The position numbers were made by a program, and so were the translations under genes. From assembly GCA_005881215.1 (NCBI GenBank), contig VBDZ01000013.1, positions 1 through 52,395 on the forward strand: a stretch of DNA of 52,395 nucleotides. The letters are read 5' to 3'. Positions 1-9,627 of the stretch are shown piece by piece. Under the pieces are notes generated by a model. It searched no databases, was not told the origin of the DNA, and saw nothing but the letters and a program-made list of their open reading frames with translations. Source of the stretch: Chloroflexota bacterium (GTDB lineage Bacteria; Chloroflexota; Dormibacteria; CF-121). Position 1 is the first letter of the stretch, and each line of letters begins with the position of its first letter.

Positions 1-1062
1 GAGGAATTCGTCGCCATCCTGCCCGGGGTCGACATCCAGACGGCGCCCATCCGGGCGCAGGAGATCTGCGACACGCTGGCCAAGGTATTCATGTACAACC
101 CCAAGACCATCTTCGCCCCGCTCACCGCGTCGGTCGGCTGGGCGACCTATCCGGTCGACGCCAAGAACCGCGACGAGCTCCTCAACCGCGCCGACCTCGC
201 CATGTACATGGCGAAGAAGCGCGGCCGCAACTGCATCTGCGGCGCCTGCGAGCTGGAAAGCGTCGCCGCCCTCGACTCGGTGCTCAGCGAGGTGGTCGCC
301 CAGCTGGCCAGCGCCGACACGGTCGGCCCCGGCATGGTCGCCACCCTGGAAAAGCGGCTCGGCCAGATCGCCAACTCGAGCCACCTGGAAGAGCTTGCCG
401 AAGGCATGCTCTCGCCCAACAGCGAGGCCACCCTCGAGGCGCTCAACGCGCTGGCGGCGTCGATCGACGCCAAGGACCCCTACACCAGCGGTCACTCGCA
501 GTCGGTCGCCAAGCTCGCCGAGGACCTGGGCGACATGCTCCAGCTGTCGGCGGCCCACAAGAACCAGCTGCGCCTGGCCGCCATCCTGCACGACGTGGGC
601 AAGATCGGCGTCGTCGACAAGGTCCTGCTCAAGGAAGGCAAGCTCGACGAGGACGAGAAGCTCATCATGCGGATGCACCCCATCCTGGGCGCGCGCATCC
701 TGCAGCCGATCAAGGCCTTCCGCCAGATCCTCAACGTCGTGCTGCACCATCATGAGTGGTATGACGGCAGCGGCTACCCGGATGGATTGGCCGGCCAGAA
801 CATTCCGCTGCACGCGCGCATCGTCTCCGTCTGCGACGCCTATCACGCGATGACGTCGACCCGTCCCTACCGGCAGCGGCGGACCCCGGACTTTGCGCTG
901 GCCCAGCTGGAGGCGGGTAAGGGGACGCAGTTCGACCCGATCATCGTCGACTACTTCATTCAGATGATGCGCAAGCGCCAGGCCGAGAATCCGAACGCCC
1001 TCGAGGCCGACATCCATGACGACCAGCCGGCGGCACCCGATGCCGAGGCGGCGGCGAGCTAA
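1..1062 (+). CDS. GGDEF / HD-GYP cyclic-di-GMP signalling protein (5' end cut off)
   Basis: The frame is open from base 1, so the gene starts outside the window. The first residues, EEFVAILPG, are the second half of a GGEEF active-site loop, so the window edge cuts the diguanylate cyclase domain. The domain continues with SVGWATYP and a typical AD-LAMY-AKKRGRN end (about residues 44-76). A linker of about 60 residues follows, then an HD-GYP phosphodiesterase domain: GHSQSV, the HD pair in HDVGK (His about 197) and GSGYPDG (about 256-262). All residues expected for metal binding appear present. Such proteins make or degrade c-di-GMP in the cytoplasm. The upstream sensor part is not visible. 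The stop overlaps the next ATG by one base (TAATG), so it is probably cotranslated with fni. I cannot tell whether the cyclase half is active, because its first residues are missing. Confidence 0.93.
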   Translation, partial: EEFVAILPGVDIQTAPIRAQEICDTLAKVFMYNPKTIFAPLTASVGWATYPVDAKNRDELLNRADLAMYMAKKRGRNCICGACELESVAALDSVLSEVVAQLASADTVGPGMVATLEKRLGQIANSSHLEELAEGMLSPNSEATLEALNALAASIDAKDPYTSGHSQSVAKLAEDLGDMLQLSAAHKNQLRLAAILHDVGKIGVVDKVLLKEGKLDEDEKLIMRMHPILGARILQPIKAFRQILNVVLHHHEWYDGSGYPDGLAGQNIPLHARIVSVCDAYHAMTSTRPYRQRRTPDFALAQLEAGKGTQFDPIIVDYFIQMMRKRQAENPNALEADIHDDQPAAPDAEAAAS

Positions 1063-2111
1063 TGGCGCTGGACGCCAACGGCCATCCCCTCTCGCGGATC
1101 TCGCAACGCAAGCTCGACCATCTCCGCCTTTCGCTGGAGGCCTCGGTCCAGTCGACCCGCAGCGCCGGGTTCGAGCGCTTCGCCTTCACCCACCAGGCCC
1201 TGCCGGAGCTGGACCTCGACGCCGTCGACCCGTCGACGACATTCCTCGGCAAGCCGCTCAAGCTGCCCTTCTTGATCTCGAGCATGACGGGCGGCGCGGC
1301 CGCGGCGGGTGACATCAACCGCCGGCTGGCACTGGTCGCCCAGACCGTCGGACTCGCGTTCGGCGTCGGCTCGCAACGGGCCGGCCTGACCCACAAAGAC
1401 CTGCGCGCCACCTACCAGGTGCGGGGCGTCGCCCCGGACGTGCTCCTGTTCGCCAACCTGGGCGCGGTGCAGCTCAACTACGGGATGCGCACCGAACAGT
1501 GCCTGGAGGCGATCGAGATGATCGAGGCCGACGCGCTGGTGCTGCATCTCAACCCGCTGCAAGAAGCGCTCCAGCCGGAGGGCGACCACAATTTCAAGGG
1601 GTTGACCGAAAAGATCGCGACGCTGTGCGCGGAGCTGCCGGTCCCGGTGATCGTCAAGGAAGTCGGCTGCGGCATCTCCGGACCGGTGGCGGCCCAGCTG
1701 GCCCAGGCCGGGGTGGCGGCGATCGATGTCGCCGGCATGGGCGGCACGAGTTTCGCCCGGGTCGAGGCGTTTCGCCGGGAACGGCCCGAGGAAGTCGAGC
1801 TGGCCCTGGCCTTTTCGGAGTGGGGCATCCCGACGGCGGAGGCGCTGATCGCGACCCACCGCGCCGCTCCCCAGTTGCCGCTGATTGCCAGCGGTGGCCT
1901 GAAACACGGGCTCGACGCCGCCAAGGCGATCGCCATGGGCGCCGACCTGACCGGGTTCGCGCACGCGGTGCTGGCCGCCGCCTCCGAAGGCGAGGAGCCG
2001 GTGCGCCGGCTGCTCGACGGCTTCAAGTGGCAGTTGCAAGTCGCCATGTTCTGCTCTGGCGCGCCCACCATCGCGGCCCTGAAGACGAGTCGCCTTACGG
2101 AAGTTCGATGA
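1062..2111 (+). CDS. fni: Type 2 isopentenyl-diphosphate delta-isomerase (FMN-dependent)
   Basis: This 349-aa protein matches IDI-2, which interconverts isopentenyl and dimethylallyl diphosphate using reduced FMN and Mg2+ in the cytosol. Visible family marks are the FMN-barrel segment LPFLISSMTGGA (about 69-80), GVGSQR (101-106), the HLNPLQE segment, KEVGCGIS (about 197) and a glycine-rich phosphate-binding end with GGLKHGLDAAKAIAMGAD (about 277-294). Length is normal for the family. The start codon is fused to the stop of the upstream c-di-GMP gene, and the polyprenyl synthase follows 31 bp later. The three genes therefore look like one transcript that feeds isoprenoid chain building. Confidence 0.93.
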   Translation: MALDANGHPLSRISQRKLDHLRLSLEASVQSTRSAGFERFAFTHQALPELDLDAVDPSTTFLGKPLKLPFLISSMTGGAAAAGDINRRLALVAQTVGLAFGVGSQRAGLTHKDLRATYQVRGVAPDVLLFANLGAVQLNYGMRTEQCLEAIEMIEADALVLHLNPLQEALQPEGDHNFKGLTEKIATLCAELPVPVIVKEVGCGISGPVAAQLAQAGVAAIDVAGMGGTSFARVEAFRRERPEEVELALAFSEWGIPTAEALIATHRAAPQLPLIASGGLKHGLDAAKAIAMGADLTGFAHAVLAAASEGEEPVRRLLDGFKWQLQVAMFCSGAPTIAALKTSRLTEVR

Positions 2112-2142
2112 TGCGCTCGCCTTTCCACACCGGGGCTCGCTG

Positions 2143-3183
2143 ATGAAGAGCAAGACCTTCGCCAGCCGCACCGACCGCCTGCAGGCGATGAACGCCGCCC
2201 TCGACCGCGAGCTCGGCCGCCTCTCGCAGCGGGCCGGCTCCAGCCAGAGCGCGCTGCTGACCGAGATGGTCCAGTACCACCTGGGGCTGCGCAAGTCGGG
2301 CGACCGGCCGGGCAAACGTCTTCGGGCCAACATCGCGCTGCTCACCTGTGAGGCCTTCGGCCGACGCTACGCCGATGCCGTGTGGGCCGCCGTCGCCGTC
2401 GAGCTGGTCCACAATTTTTCGCTCGTCTTCGACGACGTCCAGGACCGCGACGAACTGCGGCGGGGACGACCCTCGGTCTGGAAGATGTGGGGCACCGGAC
2501 AGGCGATCAATGCCGGCGCGGCGCTCGAGGCGCTCGTCACCCGCGCGGTCGTCGACCTGCTGCCGCCGCGCTACACCGATCGCACCCGGCCCGCCCTCGC
2601 GCTCCTCTCGGAATCCATGCTCGCCCTCTGCCGAGGCCAGGTGCTCGACCTCGAGTTCGAGCAGCGGGTCGACGTGAGCGTCGACGAATACATGGAAATG
2701 ATCGGGCTGAAGACGGCCGCTCTCTTCGACGCCGCCGCGCGGCTGGGCGGGATCGCCGCCGGGGTGGGCGACGCGGCGTTGGACAAAGCGGGCAAGTTTG
2801 GGCACCACCTTGGCATTGCGTTTCAGGTGATCGATGACATCGTCGGGGTCTGGGGTTCGTCGACCCAGACCGGCAAGGCGATGGGCAGCGACCTGAAGAA
2901 TGGGAAAAAGACCCTCCCCACGCTGGTCGCCCTGCGCAGCGGCCCAGCCGGCAACCGGCGGGTGCTGCGCTCGCTGCTGGCCCGAGCCCGATTCACCGCT
3001 GCCGAGATGGAGACCGCCCGCGCCATCATGACCCAGTCGAGCGCCCAGGCGATCTGCCGCCGGCACGCCGCCGAGCACCTCGCCGAAGCCCGGATGCAGC
3101 TTTTTGGCATGACCGACCGTCCAAACTGGGCCGTTCGCGCCCTGGCCGAGATGGTCACCACCCTGGAGTCGGGACTGGTCTAG
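2143..3183 (+). CDS. Polyprenyl diphosphate synthase (trans-isoprenyl transferase)
   Basis: This 346-aa all-alpha prenyltransferase condenses IPP onto an allylic diphosphate. Seen: GKRLR (57-61) for diphosphate binding; the first aspartate-rich motif DDVQD (97-101) inside LVHNFSLVFDDVQD; and a second motif DDIVG (231-235) followed by VWG. The final Asp of the second motif is replaced by Gly. The DDxxGxWG form is common in actinobacterial and Chloroflexi-type members, so it need not mean loss of activity. Chain length (geranylgeranyl or longer) cannot be read safely, although the bulky residues before the first motif (FSLVF) would limit it. It lies just behind fni. Its product could feed quinones, carotenoids or undecaprenyl-type carriers. 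Confidence 0.9.
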   Translation: MKSKTFASRTDRLQAMNAALDRELGRLSQRAGSSQSALLTEMVQYHLGLRKSGDRPGKRLRANIALLTCEAFGRRYADAVWAAVAVELVHNFSLVFDDVQDRDELRRGRPSVWKMWGTGQAINAGAALEALVTRAVVDLLPPRYTDRTRPALALLSESMLALCRGQVLDLEFEQRVDVSVDEYMEMIGLKTAALFDAAARLGGIAAGVGDAALDKAGKFGHHLGIAFQVIDDIVGVWGSSTQTGKAMGSDLKNGKKTLPTLVALRSGPAGNRRVLRSLLARARFTAAEMETARAIMTQSSAQAICRRHAAEHLAEARMQLFGMTDRPNWAVRALAEMVTTLESGLV

Positions 3184-3246
3184 AGGCGTGCTCGGCGTAC
3201 GCGGGGGGCGCGCTTTTGGCGCGACTGGCACAATAGACGGTGGAGG

Positions 3247-4011
3247 TTGGGGTCAACGGCGGTTCCGGCACGCACCCCGAGGGTCGTGACCTATGTAATT
3301 TGGGCGTTGCTCGCGCTGCTCGCGCTGGGCCAGCCGGCCGCGAAGGCTCCGGCGATGGCGCCCAGCGAGGTGCTTGGCGTGCACGCGAACGCTGACGGGC
3401 AGGGCCTGCAGGGCAAGGTCTACGTCGCCCTGGGCGACTCGATCAGCGCCGGCCGCTACGGGACGGCGCCGGACGACATCTTTCCCGCCATCGTGGCCGA
3501 CAAGCTCGGAATGTCGCTCAACCTGATCGCCCGCAGCGGCACCAAGGCCGGCTGGGGCGTGACCGAGACCGGGGCGGTGACGGCGGCGCACCCGGCGCTG
3601 GTGACGATCGAGCTGGGGACCAACGATGTCGGCTTCTCCACTCCGGCCGACGCCTTCGCCTCCCAGTACGACACCCTCGTCGCGGCCGTCTCCGCACCGA
3701 CCACGCGGGTGCTGTGCCTCGGCAGCTGGCTGCCCTCCGCCGGCTTCGACGCGATCATCGCCGCTGCCTGCCAGCGGCACGGCGGCGTCTACGTCAGCCT
3801 CGACGGCTTCTACGGCGTCAATGATTTCCATGCCTCGGACGGCGGGTCGAGCTACCTGGGTCGAACGGATTGGTTCCATCCGGGCGACCAGGGACACGCC
3901 GCCATCGCGGCCGCGGTGCTGGCGGCCCTGGGCGCCGGGCCGGCTCCGCTGGTCGGTCCCCTCCCCACCGTCTCGCCCGTCGGGGACGTCATCCGCACCC
4001 ATCCGAAGTAG
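3247..4011 (+). CDS. Secreted SGNH/GDSL hydrolase
   Basis: The 254-aa reading from TTG at 3247 contains the SGNH blocks: GDSIS (63-67, nucleophile Ser65), GTND (124-127) and DWFHPGDQGH (208-217, catalytic Asp208 and His211). These enzymes are esterases, lipases or carbohydrate deacetylases; the substrate is not evident. A hydrophobic stretch near residues 15-29, followed by Ala-rich sequence, looks like a signal peptide, so the protein is probably exported. The start is uncertain. TTG 3247 keeps basic residues before the hydrophobic core but its GGAGG abuts the codon; GTG 3286 is an alternative. It lies 63 bp behind the prenyl synthase and converges on the PucR-type gene. Confidence 0.85.
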   Translation: MGSTAVPARTPRVVTYVIWALLALLALGQPAAKAPAMAPSEVLGVHANADGQGLQGKVYVALGDSISAGRYGTAPDDIFPAIVADKLGMSLNLIARSGTKAGWGVTETGAVTAAHPALVTIELGTNDVGFSTPADAFASQYDTLVAAVSAPTTRVLCLGSWLPSAGFDAIIAAACQRHGGVYVSLDGFYGVNDFHASDGGSSYLGRTDWFHPGDQGHAAIAAAVLAALGAGPAPLVGPLPTVSPVGDVIRTHPK

Positions 4012-4031
4012 GGCACAGCGAGCTCAGCGGT

Positions 4032-5657
4032 TCAGCCCTCGAGCACGTCGCCGATTTTCAAGGCGAGGTGCAGCCCGAGTCGGACTTCCGCATCGCGCAG
4101 GTCGACGCCGAGGAGATCTTCGATTCGCCCCAGGCGGTAGAGCACCGTATTCCGATGGAGGTGCAGCCGTTCCGCCGCATCGGTGGGGCTGCCATTGGTC
4201 GCGAGGTACGCCTCCAGGGTTTGCAGCAACACCCCACCCCGATCCTTCGGGCGTAACCGCTCCAGCGCCTCGTCCCGGAAGGCGCGCAGCTCGGGCAGCG
4301 GCTGCAGGGCATAGAGCAGCCGGTACAGCCCCAGATCGGCGAAGGCGGTGATGCTGTCAGCGCCAAACAGGCGGCGGCCCATCACCATCGCCTGCTCCGC
4401 CTCGCGCGCAGCGGCGGCGACCTCGCGGCCGCCCGATCGCACCGCGCCATAGCCGAGCGCGAGCGGGGTGGCGGCCGCGGATTTGGCGGCGTGGTGCAAT
4501 TGCTCCACCAGCGCCCTGGGCTCAGGCGCTCGCCGCGCCGCGAGGCTGATCAACGCCACCGTCCCCGCCCCACGCTCGCGCACCAGGGCGGCGGTGCGCA
4601 TGGTGGCCAGCAGCCGTTCCCACGCAGCCCGGATCCTGGTGGCTGTCGCTGTGTCGTTCGCCTCGGCGGCGCAGGCCAGGTAGGGCGCCTCGACATCGAA
4701 GCCTTTGCGCTTCGCCCGCTCGCGGGCGGCGTCGTGCGAGCCGGGCCGACCCGCGGTCAGCACGTCCAGCAGCTCCTCCTCGACTTCGTCGCGGGCGTCG
4801 CGCGCGGCGCGGGCGCGAACCAGCTCGATGGCGCAGGCGTGGGCGGCCCGCCCGACCGCCAACCGGTGCATCTCGCCCAGTTCGCCGTCAGACCCGAGCA
4901 ACGACAGGTAACCCGCGATGCTGCCCTGCACCAGGATTGGTGCGATCAAGCGGGCCTCTCCGCTCCCCAACGACCGGAGCGCAACCGGCGGGTCGAAGGC
5001 GCTGAGCGGCACTTCGCGCAGCCAGTCGTCCAGCGCCGGGCGCTCCCCGGCGATGGCGGCGGCGGTGGCCTCCGACAGCCGGCCGGCGCCCACGTAATCG
5101 ACGCCCGAATCGCGCTCGAGCACGACCGGGACGCCGGTCAGCTCATTCAGCCGTACGAGCAACGCCGGCAACCCGCGACCCGCCAGGGCCAGCTCGCTCA
5201 GCTGGCGGTGGAGGTCCTGGGCGCGCTCGTGCAAGGCGGCTCGCTGGTCGACGATGAAGCGGAGCACTTGCTGCTCGACCTGGTCGAGCGGCAGGCTTCC
5301 CGCCAGCGCAAAGACCGGAAGGCCGTGCGCCTCGGCAACCCGCCGAGCCTCGGGCGAGACGCGACCCAGGATGGCGGCACCGGCGATGCCCTGCCCGGCC
5401 AGCGACTCGAGCAAGCGGGCGAGCGTCAGGCGGGAGTCGACGGCGGCCAGTACCTGGGGATCGATCAGCAGCAGCTCGCCGCCGCGAAGTGGCGTAAAGG
5501 CCGGCGGGCGCGCCCGCAGGGCCGTGCACCAGACGACCTCGCGGCGGCTGCCGCCGGCCCCGGCAACCAGCTGGGTGTCTTTCGGTAGGGCGCCGTGCCA
5601 CACATCGTCGACGGTGACATGGGGATGAGGCGGGGCAACCGGCTTCTGCGAGGGCAT
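4032..5657 (-). CDS. PucR/CdaR-family transcriptional regulator
   Basis: This 541-aa protein has the PucR layout. There is an N-terminal PucR-type ligand domain (about 10-140, opening with VDDVWHG), a short helical linker rich in LHERAQDLHRQL, a GAF-like or GGDEF-like middle domain, and a C-terminal helix-turn-helix (about 475-535) containing AAERLHLHRNTVLYRLGRIE and the terminal LGLHLALKI segment. Family members respond to small metabolites such as purines, amino acids or sugar acids and usually activate nearby catabolic genes. No such operon adjoins it here, so the target is unknown. A perfect 10-bp palindrome lies about 30 bp before its ATG and may be its own operator. It is the last minus-strand gene behind rsfS, with a 98-bp gap. 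Confidence 0.88.
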   Translation of the reverse strand: MPSQKPVAPPHPHVTVDDVWHGALPKDTQLVAGAGGSRREVVWCTALRARPPAFTPLRGGELLLIDPQVLAAVDSRLTLARLLESLAGQGIAGAAILGRVSPEARRVAEAHGLPVFALAGSLPLDQVEQQVLRFIVDQRAALHERAQDLHRQLSELALAGRGLPALLVRLNELTGVPVVLERDSGVDYVGAGRLSEATAAAIAGERPALDDWLREVPLSAFDPPVALRSLGSGEARLIAPILVQGSIAGYLSLLGSDGELGEMHRLAVGRAAHACAIELVRARAARDARDEVEEELLDVLTAGRPGSHDAARERAKRKGFDVEAPYLACAAEANDTATATRIRAAWERLLATMRTAALVRERGAGTVALISLAARRAPEPRALVEQLHHAAKSAAATPLALGYGAVRSGGREVAAAAREAEQAMVMGRRLFGADSITAFADLGLYRLLYALQPLPELRAFRDEALERLRPKDRGGVLLQTLEAYLATNGSPTDAAERLHLHRNTVLYRLGRIEDLLGVDLRDAEVRLGLHLALKIGDVLEG

Positions 5658-5686
5658 TGTTCGTGCGCCGCGCCCTACGGCAACGG

Positions 5687-5696
5687 ACCGATCGGT
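5687..5696. promoter_or_regulatory. Palindrome upstream of the PucR-type regulator
   Basis: The perfect 10-bp palindrome ACCGATCGGT is centred about 34 bp upstream of the regulator's ATG (minus strand), in the 98-bp gap behind rsfS. A self-binding site for a helix-turn-helix dimer is a plausible reading, but only position and symmetry support it. Confidence 0.3.
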
Positions 5697-5755
5697 ATTA
5701 TCCCACAGGCCGGCTCGGGTCTTTCAGACGGCGCGCACAAGCCGTCGGGCCGGTG

Positions 5756-6193
5756 CTAGGCGGTTCGCACCCGCCGCCGCGAGGGGCGGGCGGGTTTGGG
5801 CGGCGATTCGCGTCGCTTTGACGGCGCCTTCTTCTCGCCGTTTCCGCTGCTCGCCGACGCCCGCGTCCTGGCCGGCGCCTTCCAGAGCGATTCCAGATCG
5901 TAATAGGAGCGCTCGCCCGGCAGGAACACGTGCACGATGACGCTGGCGTAGTCGAGGACCACCCAGGAACCCTCTTCATAGCCGGCGGTTCGCAGCGGCC
6001 GGACCCCTTTGGCGCGGGCGGCTTCGATGATGGCGTCGGTGATGGCGCGAACCTGCCGGTCGGTATCGCCCTCGCAGATCACGAAGTAGTCTGCGATGGA
6101 GGATTTTTGACGGATGTCCAGCCTGACGATTCCCCGCGCCTTCTTGTCCGCCGCCGCATCGGCGATGAGCCGGCTGAGCTGAAGGGGGGTCAC
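5756..6193 (-). CDS. rsfS: Ribosomal silencing factor RsfS
   Basis: The 145-aa protein matches the RsfS/Iojap family, which binds ribosomal protein L14 on the large subunit and blocks subunit joining when nutrients are short. Seen: KKARGIVRLDIR, SSIADYFVICEG, DRQVRAITDAI, GYEEGSWVVLDYASVIVHVF and the YYDLESLW end typical of the family (about 17-112). Beyond this is a basic tail of about 33 residues rich in Arg, Lys and Pro, longer than usual. The nadD-rsfS order, here with a 34-bp gap, is widely conserved and supports both calls. Confidence 0.94.
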   Translation of the reverse strand: MTPLQLSRLIADAAADKKARGIVRLDIRQKSSIADYFVICEGDTDRQVRAITDAIIEAARAKGVRPLRTAGYEEGSWVVLDYASVIVHVFLPGERSYYDLESLWKAPARTRASASSGNGEKKAPSKRRESPPKPARPSRRRVRTA

Positions 6194-6227
6194 CGAGACG
6201 ATTATCCCAAGAGCGCGCCAGCCGCCG

Positions 6228-6806
6228 TCAAGGCCGATAGAGCCCGTGGGCCTGGATGTACTCAGCCACGGCGGCCGGCACCAGGTCGTCGATGGCCGAC
6301 CCGCGGGCGAGCCGATCGCGGATCTGGTGGGCGGCGATCGCCGGCGTGTCGAGATGCACCACCCGCGTCCGTGCCGGGGCGAACCCGAGCTCGTGCATCG
6401 TTTGCGGCGCCAGGCTGGTCTCGGGCCGGTTGAAAATCACAAAGCTCGCCTCCGCCAGTAGCGCGGCCACGTCGTGCCAGGCACGGATCTGCAGAGCAGC
6501 GTCAGACCCGAGCAGCAGCTCGAAGCGCTGTCCGGGAAATCGCCTGGCCAGCTCGCGCACGGTGTCGATCGTGTACGAGACATTACCGCGGTCGACCTCG
6601 AGCCGCGACGCCTGAAGTCCCGGCTGCTGACCAACCGCCAGCTCGACCATCCGCATCCGATCCTCGGCCGGCGCCAACGGTGGGTCGCTGCGATGCGGCG
6701 GTTGCGCGTTCGGCATCAACCAGACCTGGTCGAGGTCGGCCAGATCGCGCAGCTGGCGGGCCGCGGCCAGGTGACCATTGTGGACGGGGTCGAAGGTCCC
6801 GCCCAT
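6228..6806 (-). CDS. nadD: Nicotinate-nucleotide adenylyltransferase
   Basis: NadD joins ATP and nicotinate mononucleotide to give deaminated NAD. The nucleotidyltransferase signature GGTFDPVHNGHL is at the very N-terminus, with LMPNAQPPHRSD and a late SSTAIR-like region (PAIAAHQIRDRLARGS). The start is a real problem. ATG 6806 gives MGGTFD and removes the usual first beta strand (IGI). Keeping that strand needs ATG 6914 or 6899, which overlap obg by 83 or 68 bp, or a rare codon in between. I give the conservative ATG, but the protein probably begins a few residues earlier. The frame stays open through the overlap. It sits between obg and rsfS. Confidence 0.9.
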   Translation of the reverse strand: MGGTFDPVHNGHLAAARQLRDLADLDQVWLMPNAQPPHRSDPPLAPAEDRMRMVELAVGQQPGLQASRLEVDRGNVSYTIDTVRELARRFPGQRFELLLGSDAALQIRAWHDVAALLAEASFVIFNRPETSLAPQTMHELGFAPARTRVVHLDTPAIAAHQIRDRLARGSAIDDLVPAAVAEYIQAHGLYRP

Positions 6807-6831
6807 GATGCCGATGGTGCCGCGGCCGGCG

Positions 6832-8127
<1,296 letters not shown>

Positions 8128-8150
8128 TCAATCACCCGGGTCGGAATAGC

Positions 8151-8411
8151 CTAGACCGCTTCGGCGAGCACCGAGACTTTCTTGCGCTTATGGCCGGTCC
8201 GCTCGAAACGCACGACCCCGTCGACCAGCGCGAACAGGGTGTGATCACGCCCCATCCCGACGTTGGTCCCGGGGAAGATCGCGGTGCCGCGCTGGCGAAG
8301 AATGATCGTCCCGGCATTGACCGCCTGGCCGGCGCCGGTCTTCATCCCGAGCCGCTGCCCGACACTGTCGCGTCCGTTGCGTGAACTGCCTGCGCCTTTC
8401 TTGTGTGCCAT
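8151..8411 (-). CDS. rpmA: 50S ribosomal protein L27
   Basis: The 86-aa protein starts [16 protein letters not shown] and continues [42 protein letters not shown] (split here only by domain), the standard L27 sequence. The flexible N-terminal tail reaches the peptidyl-transferase centre. The start needs no protease-cleaved leader of the kind found in Firmicutes. It lies 3 bp after rplU and 41 bp before obg, so it is cotranscribed with both. Confidence 0.97.
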   Translation of the reverse strand: MAHKKGAGSSRNGRDSVGQRLGMKTGAGQAVNAGTIILRQRGTAIFPGTNVGMGRDHTLFALVDGVVRFERTGHKRKKVSVLAEAV

Positions 8412-8414
8412 TGG

Positions 8415-8885
8415 CTACTCCTCAGTCGGGGTCGCGGGGGTTCCCGCGGGTGTCGTCTTTTTCGCGCTGGCCGTCGCCGCTTTGCGCGATCTCGCGGCGG
8501 GCCGGCCGCCGGTCGATCGCTCACCACTCGCGGGCCGCTCCGCCGACCCCGGCTGCTCGGCCGCGCGGTCGCCGGGGGCCCGGATGGCGCCAATCCGGAG
8601 CTCCGAAAGTTGCTGGCGATGCCCGGTCTTTCGCCGGTGCCGCTTGCGCGCCTCGAACTTGAACACAATGATCTTGTCGCCGGACCGGTGGGCGACGACG
8701 GTCGCCTCGACCGCCGCGCCGTCGACGAAGGGGGTGCCGACCAGCGGCTTGCTATCGCCGCCGAGCAGCAACACCGAGCCGAGCCGCACCGTCTGGCCGA
8801 CGTTGGCGGACACCCGATCGACCAGGATCCGGTCGCCTTCGGTCACCTTGAACTGCTTTCCGCTGGTGGCAACAATGGCATACAT
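8415..8885 (-). CDS. rplU: 50S ribosomal protein L21 with extended C-terminal tail
   Basis: The L21 core starts at MYAIVATSGKQFKV, so I use ATG 8885. An in-frame GTG at 8924, which overlaps the previous stop as GTGA, would add 13 residues foreign to the family. The core ends near residue 101 with RRKTGHRQQLSELRIGAI. About 55 more residues follow, rich in Ala, Arg, Lys, Ser, Thr, Pro and Gly with no hydrophobic core, probably disordered. L21 binds 23S rRNA domain I and contacts L20. The gene leads the rplU-rpmA-obg block. Confidence 0.96.
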   Translation of the reverse strand: MYAIVATSGKQFKVTEGDRILVDRVSANVGQTVRLGSVLLLGGDSKPLVGTPFVDGAAVEATVVAHRSGDKIIVFKFEARKRHRRKTGHRQQLSELRIGAIRAPGDRAAEQPGSAERPASGERSTGGRPAARSRKAATASAKKTTPAGTPATPTEE

Positions 8886-8920
8886 GGCAGTAGCGCCCCC
8901 GGGCGCGACTCCGTAGTTTA

Positions 8921-9586
8921 TCACGCGATCTGCTCGGGGCCCTGGTCGACGTGGTTCTCGTAGAAGCGGGTGATCTCGGCCTGGTCGTACGAGTCGAGAA
9001 ACTCGACGTAGTGCCAGGCGACCAGCGCGATCTTCTTCTGCATCCCCCGGCTGTAGGGCGTCATCACCAGCTTGACCTCGTTGAACTGTGGTTCTGCGGG
9101 TGCGATGTTTAACACGTAGTCCTGCAGCGTGTTCTTGAGCGTGGCGCAGTCGCTCCCGCTGGGGCAGTTGTACAGAATCGCGATCCCGCCATGCTCGAGG
9201 TTATGGACGAATTGCCCCTCGACCAGGTTGTCGACCGTCTTCCACCGCACCGGGGCGCTGCCGGCCACCGAATAATGCGGGCCTGATGTCGGCGGATAGA
9301 ACTTGTAGGTCCAGGTGGTGGAGGGATCAATGTGCGTGGCCGTCCCCTCGTCCGGGACCTGGGTCCCGACGGTACCGCTGACCGTCTGGAACGTGAGCCG
9401 GTTCTTGTTCGCCAGATTCGCCAGGTTATTGAGGTAGAGCGCCACCAGCAGGATGGCGAGCGCCGCCGCACCCAGCACGCCGCCGATGATGTACAGGTTG
9501 CGACGATCGCGGGCGCGCTGTCGCGCCGCGGCCTCCTCGCGTTGCTGCTGCCGAAGCGCCTTCAACTCACGCTGGGTTCGAGACAT
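8921..9586 (-). CDS. DUF3105 membrane-anchored protein
   Basis: This 221-aa protein has a charged coiled-coil N-terminus (residues 1-28, many Arg, Gln and Glu), one transmembrane helix (about 30-53) and an outside domain. That domain carries the DUF3105 marks PPTSGPHYS and VHNLEHGGIAILY plus a CPSGSDC cysteine pair. The His-rich motifs suggest a metal or redox role, but the function of DUF3105 is not established. It follows the DUF11 lipoprotein by 41 bp and its stop touches the upstream frame of rplU, so it lies within the long valS-to-rsfS run. Confidence 0.82.
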   Translation of the reverse strand: MSRTQRELKALRQQQREEAAARQRARDRRNLYIIGGVLGAAALAILLVALYLNNLANLANKNRLTFQTVSGTVGTQVPDEGTATHIDPSTTWTYKFYPPTSGPHYSVAGSAPVRWKTVDNLVEGQFVHNLEHGGIAILYNCPSGSDCATLKNTLQDYVLNIAPAEPQFNEVKLVMTPYSRGMQKKIALVAWHYVEFLDSYDQAEITRFYENHVDQGPEQIA

Positions 9587-9627
9587 ATTCCGGCCCTACA
9601 TTCTCTCAGGCGTGACCAAGAATTCGA

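Noticed and set aside
3184..3246. Possible terminator GCGCGC-TTTTG-GCGCG after the polyprenyl synthase
   Set aside because: The stem is short and no T-tract follows.
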